Source: Oryzobacter telluris (GTDB taxonomy: Bacteria; Actinomycetota; Actinomycetes; Actinomycetales; Dermatophilaceae). Taken from it: a stretch of 64,000 nt of DNA. The position numbers were made by a program, and so were the translations under genes. The notes beneath the pieces were generated by a model. That model was given only the letters and a program-made list of their open reading frames with translations. It was not told the origin of the DNA and did no database searches. Below are positions 33,146-41,809 of this stretch, piece after piece. Where the stretch lies: assembly GCF_043099285.1 (NCBI RefSeq), contig NZ_CP170723.1, positions 2,790,001 to 2,854,000 on the forward strand, given 5' to 3'. Positions within the stretch are counted from its first letter, which is position 1; each line of letters opens with the position of its first letter.

Positions 33146-33196
33146 CCTATGCGATGAGTAGGAGTTTCCATAGGGTTGCGTTATCGGTCAAATAAC
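33146..33196. promoter_or_regulatory. Inverted repeats upstream of the sulfate operon
   Basis: Two inverted repeats lie 57-107 nt before sbp: CCTATG/CATAGG around 17 nt (33146-33174) and GTTAT/ATAAC around 7 nt (33180-33196). The second includes TTGACC, a plausible -35 on the minus strand. They are candidate operators for a sulfur-source regulator; none is identified here. Confidence 0.5.
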
Positions 33197-33273
33197 CTGA
33201 CCTTATGTCTCGCGATGTGGGCAGGCCGCGCCGAGGGCTGGACGCGTCAGCGTGCGAGCCCGTCGCCCTGCCC

Positions 33274-33323
33274 GTGAGTGCGGAGGTGGTTGCCCCGGCG
33301 ACCGTCTCCGCACTCGCGGCGAG
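33274..33323. repeat. Dispersed 50-bp palindrome, copy A
   Basis: This sequence is 45/50 identical to 55224-55273. It forms an imperfect hairpin (outer arm GAGTGCGGA/TCCGCACTC) beginning 24 nt past the amidohydrolase stop, so it probably also works as a terminator. Confidence 0.8.
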
Positions 33324-33346
33324 CGGTCGGGTCGGGGCCCCGCGGG

Positions 33347-34435
33347 TCAGCCGCGGACGAGGGCTCCGCGCAGCACGACGGCGCGCGGGTGGGCGAGGAC
33401 GCCGACGTCCTCGCGGGGGTCGGCGGCGTAGACGACGAGGTCGGCCTCCGCCCCCTCCTCGATGCCGGGCCGACCCAGCCAGGCGCGCGCCCCCCACGTG
33501 GCGGCGTCGATGGCCTCGAGGGCGCTGAAGCCGCAGCGGGTCAGCCGCTCGACCTCCTCGCCGGCGAGACCGTGCGCGAGCGAGCCCCCGGCGTCGGTGC
33601 CGACGTAGACGGGCACGCCCGCGTCGCGCGCGGCGGCGATGGTGTCGTAGCGCCGGGCGTGCAGGTCGAGCATGTGCGCGTGGTAGCCCGGGAACTTCTC
33701 CTGCGCCGGGGCCGCGATCTCGGGGAAGGTGTCGATGTTCACCAGCGTCGGGACGATGGCGATCCCCTGCCGGGCGAACGCCTCGATCGTCTCGGGGACC
33801 AGGCCCACGGCGTGCTCGACGCAGTCGGTGCCGGCGGCCGCGAGGTCGACGAGCGACTCCTCGCCGAAGCAGTGGGCGGTGACGCGCGCTCCCTCCTCGT
33901 GCGCCGCGGCCACGGCCTGCGCGAGGACGTCGGCGGGCCAGCAGGGCGTGAGGTCACCGGCGTCGCGGTCGATCCAGTCGCCGACGAGCTTGACCCAGCC
34001 GTCCCCGGCGCGCGCCTCGAGCCGCACCCGCTCGACGAGCTCCTCGGGCTCGACCTCCCACGCGTAGTCGCGGATGTAGCGCCGCGTCCTCGCGATGTGG
34101 CGCCCGGCCCGGATGATGCGCGGCAGGTCGGCGCGGTCGTCGACCCACCGGGTGTCCGACGGCGAGCCGGCGTCGCGGATGAGGAGGGTACCGGCATCAC
34201 GGTCGCCGAGGGCCTGGCGCTCGGCGACCTCGGGCTCGACCGCGCCGTGCGCGTCGAGGCCGACGTGGCAGTGGGCGTCGACGAGCCCGGGGAGCACCCA
34301 GCCGTCGACCCGCGTGACGTCGTGGTCGCCCTCGGGCCGCTCGTAGGTGACCCGCCCGCCGAGCACCCACGCCTCCGGCGCCTCCTCGTCGCGGCCGACG
34401 AGGACGGGACCGGTGAGGTGCAGCACCTGTGCCAT
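33347..34435 (-). CDS. Amidohydrolase family protein
   Basis: A 362-aa TIM-barrel metal hydrolase. Metal ligands appear in order: H55-x-H57 in VDAHCHVG, a candidate carboxylated Lys in GWVKLVGDW, His in TAHCFGEES, His in DCVEHAVG and Asp in VGTDAGGSLAHG. The C-terminal EGAEADLVVYAADP closes the small beta domain. The pattern resembles imidazolonepropionase/prolidase-like amidohydrolases; substrate not assignable. A leaderless TAGGGT precedes the ATG. It stands alone. Confidence 0.88.
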   Translation of the reverse strand: MAQVLHLTGPVLVGRDEEAPEAWVLGGRVTYERPEGDHDVTRVDGWVLPGLVDAHCHVGLDAHGAVEPEVAERQALGDRDAGTLLIRDAGSPSDTRWVDDRADLPRIIRAGRHIARTRRYIRDYAWEVEPEELVERVRLEARAGDGWVKLVGDWIDRDAGDLTPCWPADVLAQAVAAAHEEGARVTAHCFGEESLVDLAAAGTDCVEHAVGLVPETIEAFARQGIAIVPTLVNIDTFPEIAAPAQEKFPGYHAHMLDLHARRYDTIAAARDAGVPVYVGTDAGGSLAHGLAGEEVERLTRCGFSALEAIDAATWGARAWLGRPGIEEGAEADLVVYAADPREDVGVLAHPRAVVLRGALVRG

Positions 34436-34441
34436 GCGCCG

Positions 34442-34447
34442 ACCCTA
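34442..34447 (-). promoter_or_regulatory. Leaderless-type -10 of amidohydrolase gene
   Basis: TAGGGT, 6 nt before the ATG. Confidence 0.65.
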
Positions 34448-34530
34448 GCTGTGGCCGACGTCCCGCCCGCCTGTCGTGTCCCCCTCGTGGGGAGCCCGGC
34501 CCGGGCCAGCCGCAGCCACCCTCCTTGCCT

Positions 34531-34580
34531 CGTGAGAGCGTGGCTGGACGTGAGAGAACTCTCTCGATACGGTCCTCTCA
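34531..34580. promoter_or_regulatory. TGAGAG-rich operator region before ArsR-type gene
   Basis: CGTGAGAG occurs at 34531-34538 and 34549-34556; the second starts the inverted repeat GAGAGA-AC-TCTCTC (34552-34565), and TCTCA closes the block at 34576-34580. The region ends 31 nt before the regulator start, a likely autoregulatory site. Confidence 0.6.
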
Positions 34581-34610
34581 CATCACCTCCTCCCCGGACC
34601 GGAGCCCTCG

Positions 34611-35192
34611 ATGACCAACCCGTACGGCGACCTCGAGCTCGACGCCACCGGCATGCGCGCCCTCGCCCACCCCGTGCGCGTCCGCATCCTCGGCGAGCTG
34701 CAGCAGCACGGCCCGAGCACCGCGACCCACCTCTCCCCCGTCGTCGGGGCGACCCCGTCGGTGACGAGCTGGCACCTTCGCCACCTGGCGGAGCACGGCC
34801 TCGTCCGCGACGCCCCGGCGCAGGGCACCGGCCGCGAGCGCTGGTGGGAAGCCGTCAGTCGCGGAGTCCGGTTCTCCCCCAGCGGTCCCGGCGCGCGTGA
34901 AGCCCACCGGGCCCTCCGCCACGTCATGGAGCAGGCCGACGGCGACGTCGTCGGTGACTGGGAGCGCGACGTCGAACCCGGCCTTCCCCCGGCCTGGCTC
35001 GACGTCGCCGGACGGTCCAGCACCCGCGTCCTCGTCACCGCGCAGGAGGCCATGGCCCTCGAGGAGGCGATCGAGTCCCTGCTCGCTCCCTACGTCCTGC
35101 GCAAGGACGACCCCTCCTCGGCCCCGGCCGGCGCCCGCACCGTCCGGCTGCTGCGCCACACCCTCCCCGACGCGGCGGCCGGCGATGCCTGA
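34611..35192 (+). CDS. ArsR-type winged-helix regulator
   Basis: A 193-aa regulator. The HTH_20/ArsR domain spans about 10-95 (MRALAHPVRVRILGELQQHG, TPSVTSWHLRHLAEHGLVRDA). No metal-binding ELCVCDL-type Cys motif is present. The rest is a helical domain of unknown ligand. Its last 8 nt overlap the MFS gene, so it probably controls this exporter and itself through the TGAGAG repeats upstream. Confidence 0.88.
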   Translation: MTNPYGDLELDATGMRALAHPVRVRILGELQQHGPSTATHLSPVVGATPSVTSWHLRHLAEHGLVRDAPAQGTGRERWWEAVSRGVRFSPSGPGAREAHRALRHVMEQADGDVVGDWERDVEPGLPPAWLDVAGRSSTRVLVTAQEAMALEEAIESLLAPYVLRKDDPSSAPAGARTVRLLRHTLPDAAAGDA

Positions 35193-36495
35193 ACCCGGGT
35201 CCCTCGCCGAGGCGGCGCCCCCCACCGCCGCGCGGCGTCCGCTGTGGCGCGACCGGCGCTTCCTCACGTCCTGGTCGGCGCAGTCGGTCTCGGAGCTCGG
35301 CGACCGCGTCTCCGAGCTGGCCGTCCCGCTCGTGGCCGTCACCGTCCTCGACGCCAGCGCCACCGAGGTCGGCCTGCTGTCGGCCGTCATCTGGCTGCCG
35401 AACCTCGTGGCCCTCGTCGTCGGCGCGTGGGTCGACCGCCGGCCCCGCAAGCGTCCTCTGCTCGTGGGGGCCGACCTCGCGCGCGCGGCCGTCGTCCTCA
35501 CCGTCCCGGCGGCGGCGCTGCTCGACGTGCTCACCCTCGCCCAGCTCTTCGTCGTCGCGCTGCTCCTCGGCGCGTGGTCGACCCTCTTCCGCTCGGCGTG
35601 GCAGCCGTTCTTCGTCGCGCTCGTCCGGCGCGACCAGTACGTCGAGGCCAACGGACTGATGAGCGCCACCCGCTCGGGGTCGTTCATCGTGGGCCCGGCC
35701 GTCGGTGGCGGGCTCGTCCAGCTCCTCACGGCGCCCTTCGCGCTCGCCGTCGACGGGCTGTCGTTCCTGGCGTCGGCGCTGCTCCTGCGTCGCGTCGACG
35801 TCACCGAGACACCGCCGGTCGTCACCGACGACGACGTCGCCCTCCGGACGCGGCTCGCCGACGGGATGCGCCTCGTGCTCCGGCACCCGGTGCTCGCCCC
35901 GGCCCTGCGCAGCGTGGCCTGGGTCAACCTGTTCACCATCATGGTCAGCGCACTGCTCATCGTGTTCGCCGCCCGCGACCTCGGGCTCGACGCCGCGACG
36001 ATCGGGCTCGCCCTGGGCATCGGCTCGGGCGGGGCGCTGCTCGGCGCCGTGGCCGCCGGCCGGATCGCGCGGTGGATCGGCACCGGCCGCACCATCGCCC
36101 TGGGGACCTTGCTCTTCACGGCGCCGATGGCCCTGGTCCCCCTCGCCGGCGGCTCGACCCTCGCGAAGGCGGCGGTCCTCGCCGGGGTGGAGGCGGTGAG
36201 CGGCTTCGGCGTCATGCTCCTCGACGTCAACCTGAACGCCGTGATGGCGGCCGTCATCCCCGACGACGTCCGGGCCCGGGTGCAGGGAGCCTTCACCACC
36301 GTCAACTACGGCACGCGACCCCTGGGGGCGGCGGTCGGTGGGATCCTCGCGGGCGTCGTCGGCACCGGGCCGACCCTCGTCATCGGCGGCGTCGGCGGCG
36401 CCCTCGGGGTGTTGTGGCTGCTCGGCACCCCCGTCGTGCGCATCCGCTCGATCGATGACCTCGAGGACCCGAACTCGCCTCCGCGACCGCCCTAG
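35185..36495 (+). CDS. MFS exporter paired with ArsR-type regulator
   Basis: A 436-aa MFS_3-like transporter with 12 predicted TM segments: SELGDRVSELAVPLVAV in TM1, the loop motif GAWVDRRPRKRPLLVGAD, and FRSAWQPFFVALVRRDQYVEANGLMSATRSG, typical of the macrolide-efflux/enterobactin-exporter branch. The regulator plus exporter pairing suggests drug or metabolite efflux. The ATG is used within the regulator's last codons (8-nt overlap). Confidence 0.9.
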   Translation: MPEPGSLAEAAPPTAARRPLWRDRRFLTSWSAQSVSELGDRVSELAVPLVAVTVLDASATEVGLLSAVIWLPNLVALVVGAWVDRRPRKRPLLVGADLARAAVVLTVPAAALLDVLTLAQLFVVALLLGAWSTLFRSAWQPFFVALVRRDQYVEANGLMSATRSGSFIVGPAVGGGLVQLLTAPFALAVDGLSFLASALLLRRVDVTETPPVVTDDDVALRTRLADGMRLVLRHPVLAPALRSVAWVNLFTIMVSALLIVFAARDLGLDAATIGLALGIGSGGALLGAVAAGRIARWIGTGRTIALGTLLFTAPMALVPLAGGSTLAKAAVLAGVEAVSGFGVMLLDVNLNAVMAAVIPDDVRARVQGAFTTVNYGTRPLGAAVGGILAGVVGTGPTLVIGGVGGALGVLWLLGTPVVRIRSIDDLEDPNSPPRPP

Positions 36496-36935
36496 TCGCT
36501 GCGCGCGGCACCGACGATCGCGGTCGCGGCTGCACGCCCCGGGGCGCCGTCGCGCCACGCCGCACCGAGCTCGGCGGCCCGGGCGGACGCAGCCGGGTCG
36601 GCGAGCACCGCGCTGATGGCGGCGCCCACCTCCTCGCCCGACGCCTCGCGGGGCAGGGTGCGGCCGACGCCCGCGCGCTCGACGGCCTCACCGACGAGGG
36701 GCTGGTGGCGTGGCCGCTCATCGCGATGACGACCACCGGGACGCCGTGGGCGAGCGCCGCCATCGTCGTGCCGTGGCCCCCGTGCCCGACGAGCAGCCGC
36801 ACTCCGGGCAGCACCTCCGAGTGCGGGACCAGCCCGCGCACCTCCACGGAGGTCGGCACCCGGAGCCCTTCGGGGTGCAGCGACGGCCCCACCGTCGCGA
36901 TCGCCGGTACCGGCAGGGCGCAGGATGCTGCTCAT
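36492..36935 (-). pseudogene. Glycosyltransferase (UGT/GT1-like) remnant
   Basis: No single frame encodes a sensible protein, but joined frames do. MSSILR, then after a shift LPVPAIATVGPSLHPEGLRV ... VGHGGHGTTMAALAHGVPVVV, then after a second shift near 36715 HQPLVGEAVERAGVGRTLP and EEVGAAISAVLADPAASA. This is the C-terminal donor-binding half of an MGT/UGT-type glycosyltransferase; the N-terminal ~250 residues are absent. A leaderless-type -10 (TAGGGT) still precedes the ATG. It overlaps the convergent MFS stop by 4 nt. At least two frameshifts plus truncation make it a decayed gene unless the sequence has errors. Confidence 0.78.
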
Positions 36936-36941
36936 CGCGAC

Positions 36942-36947
36942 ACCCTA
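36942..36947 (-). promoter_or_regulatory. Leaderless-type -10 overlapping an upstream stop codon
   Basis: TAGGGT, 6 nt before the ATG of the glycosyltransferase remnant. Its TAG is the stop codon of the alpha/beta hydrolase gene. Confidence 0.55.
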
Positions 36948-37778
36948 GGACCGCGGGTCAGCCGCGGCCCGCACGACGCGGCGCACCGTCTCGGTGACGA
37001 CCTGCGGCGAGTCCGTGTGCACCCAGTGGCCGGCACCGTTGACGGTGACCAGGCGCGTGCGCGGGAACAGGCCGCGCATCGTCGTGACGTCCTCGTCGCG
37101 GACGTAACCCGACTCGGACCCGACGAGCCACACGACCGGGCCGGCCCACGGATCAGCCTGCAGCACAGGGAAGTCCGCGATGGCGGAGCCGCTCCCTCGC
37201 GCTGCGTCCTCGGCGATGAGCTCGAGGTTGGCCTGCCACGACCAGTCGGTGCCGGAGCGCCGCAGGTTCTGCAGGAGGAACGCCTTGACGCCCGGGTCGG
37301 GCTCGTCGAATCGGGCCTCCGCGTCGGCGCGGCTCGTCAGCGCGTCGAGCGGCAGGGCCCGCATCTCCTCGATGTACCCGCGGAACCGGTCGAGGTCGCC
37401 GTAGTCCTTCGGGGCGATGTCGACGACGACGAGGCTCGCGACCAGCTCGGGGTGGGTGAGGGTCAGGACCATCGAGACCTTGCCGCCGAGGCTGTGCCCG
37501 ACGACCACCCAGCGCTCCCCCGGCGCCGCAGCCTCGAGCGTGGCCGCGACGGCGTCGGCGTACCCCTCGTACGAGAACGCGTCCGACCACGGAGACCGGC
37601 CGTGGTCGGGCAGGTCGACGAGCAGGCAGCGGGCGCCCGTGCCGTCCGGGCCGGACACCGCCTTGGCGACCTGCGACCAGTTGCGCCCCTGGCCGAACAG
37701 TCCGTGGAGGAAGGCGACCCGCGGCCCGTCGGTGCCGACCGACGTTGTGTGCAGGCCGCCGCCCTCGCCCGAGGTCAC
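36945..37778 (-). CDS. Alpha/beta-fold hydrolase
   Basis: A 277-aa soluble hydrolase with the oxyanion HG dipeptide (FLHGLFGQGRNW), nucleophile elbow GHSLGG (Ser at about 95), and catalytic His in NGAGHWVHTDSP. It is YbfF/esterase-like; substrate unknown. The GTG start overlaps the ffh stop as GTGA, so it is coupled to the SRP gene. Confidence 0.88.
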   Translation of the reverse strand: MTSGEGGGLHTTSVGTDGPRVAFLHGLFGQGRNWSQVAKAVSGPDGTGARCLLVDLPDHGRSPWSDAFSYEGYADAVAATLEAAAPGERWVVVGHSLGGKVSMVLTLTHPELVASLVVVDIAPKDYGDLDRFRGYIEEMRALPLDALTSRADAEARFDEPDPGVKAFLLQNLRRSGTDWSWQANLELIAEDAARGSGSAIADFPVLQADPWAGPVVWLVGSESGYVRDEDVTTMRGLFPRTRLVTVNGAGHWVHTDSPQVVTETVRRVVRAAADPRS

Positions 37779-39391
37779 TTCCCGAGGAACTTCTCGAAGC
37801 CCTTCGGCAGCTGCGCCGGGTCGATGGCCGAGGGGTCGAACCCGCCGGCGGCGTCGCCACCCGGACCCGCGCCGAACGAGCCGCCGTTGGGGGCCGCCGG
37901 GCGCTGCCCGCCCGACTTCTCCTCGGCGGCGCGCTTGGCCGGGTTGCCCGACTTCGACTTCTTGCGCTGCGGCTGCTGCTGGCGACCCCGCTTGCCCGGA
38001 CCGGAACCGCCGCCGGGCATCCCCGGCATCCCGGGCATGCCGCCGCCGCGGGCGAGCTGCTTCATCATCTTCTGGGCCTCGCCGAACCGCTCGAGCAGCT
38101 GGTTGACCTCGGAGGTCGTCACGCCCGAGCCCTTGGCGATGCGCGAGCGGCGCGAGCCGTTGATCTGCTTGGGGTGGTTGCGCTCGAACGGGGTCATCGA
38201 GCGGACCATCGCCTCGATGCGGTCGAACTCGCGCTCGTCGAACGCGTCGATCTGGGCCTTCATCTGGCCCATGCCCGGCATCATCCCGAGGATCGACTTC
38301 AGCGAGCCCATCTTCTTGATGGCGGCCATCTGCTGGAGGAAGTCGTCGAAGGTGAAGTCCTCGGCCGCGAGGAACTTGCGCTCCATCTCAGCGGCCTGGG
38401 TGCGGTCGAACGCCTTCTCGGCCTGCTCGATGAGGGTGAGGACGTCACCCATGTCGAGGATGCGCGACGCCATCCGGTCGGGGTGGAAGACCTCGAAGTC
38501 CCCCAGCTGCTCGCCGGTGGACGCGAACATGATCGGCCGCCCCGTGACGGACGCGACCGACAGGGCCGCACCACCGCGGGCGTCGCCGTCGAGCTTGGAG
38601 AGCACGACACCGGTGAAGTCGACGCCCTCGAGGAACGCCTCGGCCGTGTCGACGGCGGCCTGGCCGATCATCGCGTCGATGACGAACAGGACCTCGTCGG
38701 GCTGCACGGCGGCGCGGATGTCGGCGGCCTGCTGCATGAGGTCGGCGTCGACGGCGAGGCGGCCCGCGGTGTCGACGATGACGACGTCGTGCTGCTTCGC
38801 GCGCGCCTCGGCCACGCCGGCCCGCGACACCGACACGGGGTCGCCGTACGACCGGGTGCCCTCGGTGCCGCCGCTGACCGCGTCGTGGCCACCGACGTTG
38901 CCCCGCTCGGGGGCGAACACCGGGACACCGGCGCGCTGGCCGACGACCTCGAGCTGGGTCACCGCGTTGGGGCGCTGGAGGTCGGCGGCGACGAGGATCG
39001 GGGTGTGCCCCTGGGCCTTGAGCCAGGTGGCGAGCTTGCCGGCCAGGGTCGTCTTGCCCGAGCCCTGCAGGCCCGCGAGCATGATGACGGTGGGCGGGTT
39101 CTTCGCGAACCGCAGCGTGCGGGTCTCCCCGCCGAGGATGGTGACGAGCTCCTCGTTGACGATCTTGACGACCTGCTGGGCCGGGTTGAGCGCCTCGCTG
39201 ACCTCGGCACCCAGGGCCCGCTCACGGACCTTGTGGGTGAACTCCTTGACGACGGGCAGCGCCACGTCGGCGTCGAGGAGCGCCATCCGGATGTCGCGGA
39301 CGGTCTTGTTGACGTCGGACTCGGTGAGCCGCCCCTTCGTGCGGAGGTTCTTGAAGGTCGCGGTCAGGCGGTCGGACAGGCTCGTGAACAC
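37775..39391 (-). CDS. ffh: Signal recognition particle protein Ffh
   Basis: The SRP GTPase that binds signal sequences with 4.5S RNA and delivers ribosomes to FtsY. 538 aa: N domain from 1, G domain with GLQGSGKTT, DTAGRL and TKLDGDARGGAALS, then the Met-rich M domain (MMPGMGQMKAQID, RRSRIAKGSG) and a low-complexity Gly/Gln/Lys tail. The GTG start follows TAGCCT by 6 nt, suggesting a promoter that overlaps the end of glnD. Confidence 0.97.
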   Translation of the reverse strand: MFTSLSDRLTATFKNLRTKGRLTESDVNKTVRDIRMALLDADVALPVVKEFTHKVRERALGAEVSEALNPAQQVVKIVNEELVTILGGETRTLRFAKNPPTVIMLAGLQGSGKTTLAGKLATWLKAQGHTPILVAADLQRPNAVTQLEVVGQRAGVPVFAPERGNVGGHDAVSGGTEGTRSYGDPVSVSRAGVAEARAKQHDVVIVDTAGRLAVDADLMQQAADIRAAVQPDEVLFVIDAMIGQAAVDTAEAFLEGVDFTGVVLSKLDGDARGGAALSVASVTGRPIMFASTGEQLGDFEVFHPDRMASRILDMGDVLTLIEQAEKAFDRTQAAEMERKFLAAEDFTFDDFLQQMAAIKKMGSLKSILGMMPGMGQMKAQIDAFDEREFDRIEAMVRSMTPFERNHPKQINGSRRSRIAKGSGVTTSEVNQLLERFGEAQKMMKQLARGGGMPGMPGMPGGGSGPGKRGRQQQPQRKKSKSGNPAKRAAEEKSGGQRPAAPNGGSFGAGPGGDAAGGFDPSAIDPAQLPKGFEKFLGK

Positions 39392-39397
39392 CGGACA

Positions 39398-39403
39398 AGG
39401 CTA
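39398..39403 (-). promoter_or_regulatory. Leaderless-type -10 of ffh overlapping the glnD stop
   Basis: TAGCCT, 6 nt before the ffh GTG. The TAG is the glnD stop codon. Confidence 0.6.
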
Positions 39404-41806
39404 ACGGGCCGCGGGAGCCACCCCGTCGCACGTGTCGATGACGAGACTCACCGCCTGCGCCACGCGTGCCGGCGGCAGCGGCAGGTCGTCGGCCCCGGTG
39501 AGGTAGAACGTGTCGAGCGTCTGGCCCGCGTAGGTCGCGATGTGGGCCGAGCGCACCGAGATCCCCGCGCCAGCCAGGGCCGCCCCGAGCTCGTGGAGGA
39601 GGCCGGGCCGGTCCTGGGCCCGGACCTCCAGGACCGTGGAGTCGCTGCTCGCCCCGGGGACGACGAGGGCCCGCGCCTGGCCGGGCGTGCCGAGCCCGCT
39701 CTGGCCCGAGGGACGGGGCAGGTGGGCCCTGCGCCGGTCGAGGGTCGCCAGCGGCCCCCGGTCCCCGCGGCCCAGCCGGGCCAGGCCGCGCTCGATGCGC
39801 GTGGGGTCGGGGACGGCGCCGCTCGGCGACTCGACGTGCCACTCGTTGACCGCGATCCCCTCGACCGTGCGCAGGATGGCCGTGCGGACCGTGTGGCCCT
39901 CGGCGGCGAGCAGCCCGGCGGTGTCGGCGAACAGCCCCACCCGGTCGAGGTCGGTGATGTCGAGGCGGTGCGAGCCGCCGTTGTCGATGACGCGCACGTG
40001 GGGGTCGCCGCCGCGCACCGAGGCCACGAGGTCGGCGGGCAGGGCCGTGGCCGCGTCGGTGGCCGGGACGGTGGCGCCGTCGAGGGTCGTGGGGGCCGGG
40101 CCCTCGAGCCGGTCGCGCACCGCGGCGGCGAGCTGGTCGAGGAGGGTGGCGCGCCAGTCGGTCCAGGCCAGGGGCCCGGCCGCCGACGCGTCGGCCTCGG
40201 TGAGCGCGAGGAGCATCTCGAAGACCTCGGGGTCTCCCCCGACGGCGGCGACAGCCGCGTCGACGGTCATCGGGTCCTGGTGGTCGCGCCGGGTGGCCAG
40301 CTCGATGAGGGTGAGGTGCTCGCGAACGAGGGTGACGAGGACGTCGACGTCGCGCGGCTCGAAGCCCCACCGGGTGGCGATGGTGCGGGTCGTCTCGGCG
40401 CCGGTCACCGAGTGGTCGTGGGCACCGCGGACCTTGCCGATGTCGTGGAGGAGGGCGCCGGCGAGGAGCAGGTCGGGTCGGGAGACACGGCGCACGAGCC
40501 CCGCCGCCCGCACGACGGTCTCCACGAGGTGCCGGTCGACCGTGTGGCGGTGCACGGCGTTGCGCTGGGGACGCGAGCGCACGGCCTCCCACTCGGGCAG
40601 CCAGGTGTCGACGATGCCGACCTGGTCCAGGCCCTCCCACACGGTGACGAGGCCGGGTCCGGACGCGAGGAGGTCGCCGAGCAGGTCGCGGGTCACCGCG
40701 GTCCACGGCACGGCCGGGGCGGGCGAGGAGCGGGCGAGGTTGTCCAGGGTCGCCGGGGCGATGGGCAGGCCGGCGCGCGCGGCGACGACGCCGGCGCGCA
40801 GCGGCATCGAGGAGTCGGCCTCGGCCAGGCGCGCCGAGCCGAGGACGACCTCGCCGTCGCTGGCGAACAGGCCGTGGCCCAGCGGCGTCATCTGCGGGCG
40901 GCGGGGGCCGACGCGCAGGGTGCGGGCGCGCTGGGACTGCCCGGCGCGGCGCAGCGTGCCGTCGAGGGCGTAGGAGATGAGCCGCCCGGCGGAGGACACC
41001 GCGGTGAGCAGGTCGTCGGCGTCGGGGTGGCCGAGCAGCGCCGCGACGGCGTCGTGGTCCTCGCGCCCCAGGCGGTCGCGGCCGCGGCCGGTGACGACGT
41101 GCACGGCGTCGCGGACGTCGAGGAGGAGGCCGTGGGCGGCGTCGACGCTGCCGTGCGGCCGGTCGGCGAGCCAGGCCTCGGCCAGGGCGTTGAGCACGGT
41201 CATGTCGCGCAGCCCGCCGTGCGCTTCCTTGAGCTCGGGCTCGATGGACTGGGCGAGGTCGCCCTGGCGCTGGTGGCGCGAGACCACGGCCTCGACGAGC
41301 TGAGGGAGGCGCTTGCGGGCGTTGCCCCGCCAGTCGTGCGCCACGGTGGAGCGGGCCGCCGCGACGAGCTCGGTGTCGCCGGCGAGCGGCGCGAGGTCGA
41401 GCAGCCCGACGGCGGCGGTGAGGTCGGCGGCCGCCACCTGGCGGCACTGGCTCACGGTGCGGACGCTGTGGTCGAGCCGCACCCCGGCATCCCAGATGGG
41501 GTACCAGATGCGGTCGGCGAGCGCGGTGAGCTCCTTCGCGGGGAGCGAGCGCTCGGAGTGCAGGAGGACGAGGTCGTAGTCGGACAGCGGCCCGGCGTCC
41601 GCGCGGCCCAGGCTCCCGACCGCGGCGAGGGCGACCCCCTCGATGCGCGTCCCGCCGGTCGCGGCGCGCCAGACCTCGGCGAGCCAGTTCCGGTTGAACG
41701 CGGAGAGGGCCTCCCGGCGCGCCCGGCCGGCACCCGCGACCGCGAAGTCACGGGTGCCGGCCAGGTCGAGCCGCCTGGAGCCGATCTCGCTCGAGGGGGT
41801 CGACAT
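39401..41806 (-). CDS. glnD: PII uridylyl-/adenylyltransferase GlnD
   Basis: Bifunctional nitrogen sensor that modifies the PII protein; in actinobacteria it adenylylates GlnK. 801 aa: nucleotidyltransferase motif GSLGRADAGPLSDYDLVL (64-81, acidic pair D76/D78), HD domain HDIGKVRGAHD (454-464), and two ACT regions (about 610-640 and 740-770, RPGLLHELGAALAGAGISV) that bind glutamine. It follows glnK by 3 nt in amt-glnK-glnD. Length is standard for the group. Confidence 0.96.
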   Translation of the reverse strand: MSTPSSEIGSRRLDLAGTRDFAVAGAGRARREALSAFNRNWLAEVWRAATGGTRIEGVALAAVGSLGRADAGPLSDYDLVLLHSERSLPAKELTALADRIWYPIWDAGVRLDHSVRTVSQCRQVAAADLTAAVGLLDLAPLAGDTELVAAARSTVAHDWRGNARKRLPQLVEAVVSRHQRQGDLAQSIEPELKEAHGGLRDMTVLNALAEAWLADRPHGSVDAAHGLLLDVRDAVHVVTGRGRDRLGREDHDAVAALLGHPDADDLLTAVSSAGRLISYALDGTLRRAGQSQRARTLRVGPRRPQMTPLGHGLFASDGEVVLGSARLAEADSSMPLRAGVVAARAGLPIAPATLDNLARSSPAPAVPWTAVTRDLLGDLLASGPGLVTVWEGLDQVGIVDTWLPEWEAVRSRPQRNAVHRHTVDRHLVETVVRAAGLVRRVSRPDLLLAGALLHDIGKVRGAHDHSVTGAETTRTIATRWGFEPRDVDVLVTLVREHLTLIELATRRDHQDPMTVDAAVAAVGGDPEVFEMLLALTEADASAAGPLAWTDWRATLLDQLAAAVRDRLEGPAPTTLDGATVPATDAATALPADLVASVRGGDPHVRVIDNGGSHRLDITDLDRVGLFADTAGLLAAEGHTVRTAILRTVEGIAVNEWHVESPSGAVPDPTRIERGLARLGRGDRGPLATLDRRRAHLPRPSGQSGLGTPGQARALVVPGASSDSTVLEVRAQDRPGLLHELGAALAGAGISVRSAHIATYAGQTLDTFYLTGADDLPLPPARVAQAVSLVIDTCDGVAPAAR

Positions 41807-41809
41807 CGC

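Noticed and set aside
33000..33171. A short upstream frame (METPTHRIG...) in the sulfate leader as an attenuator peptide
   Set aside because: It has no Shine-Dalgarno, no Cys run and continues into sbp in another frame, so evidence is too weak.
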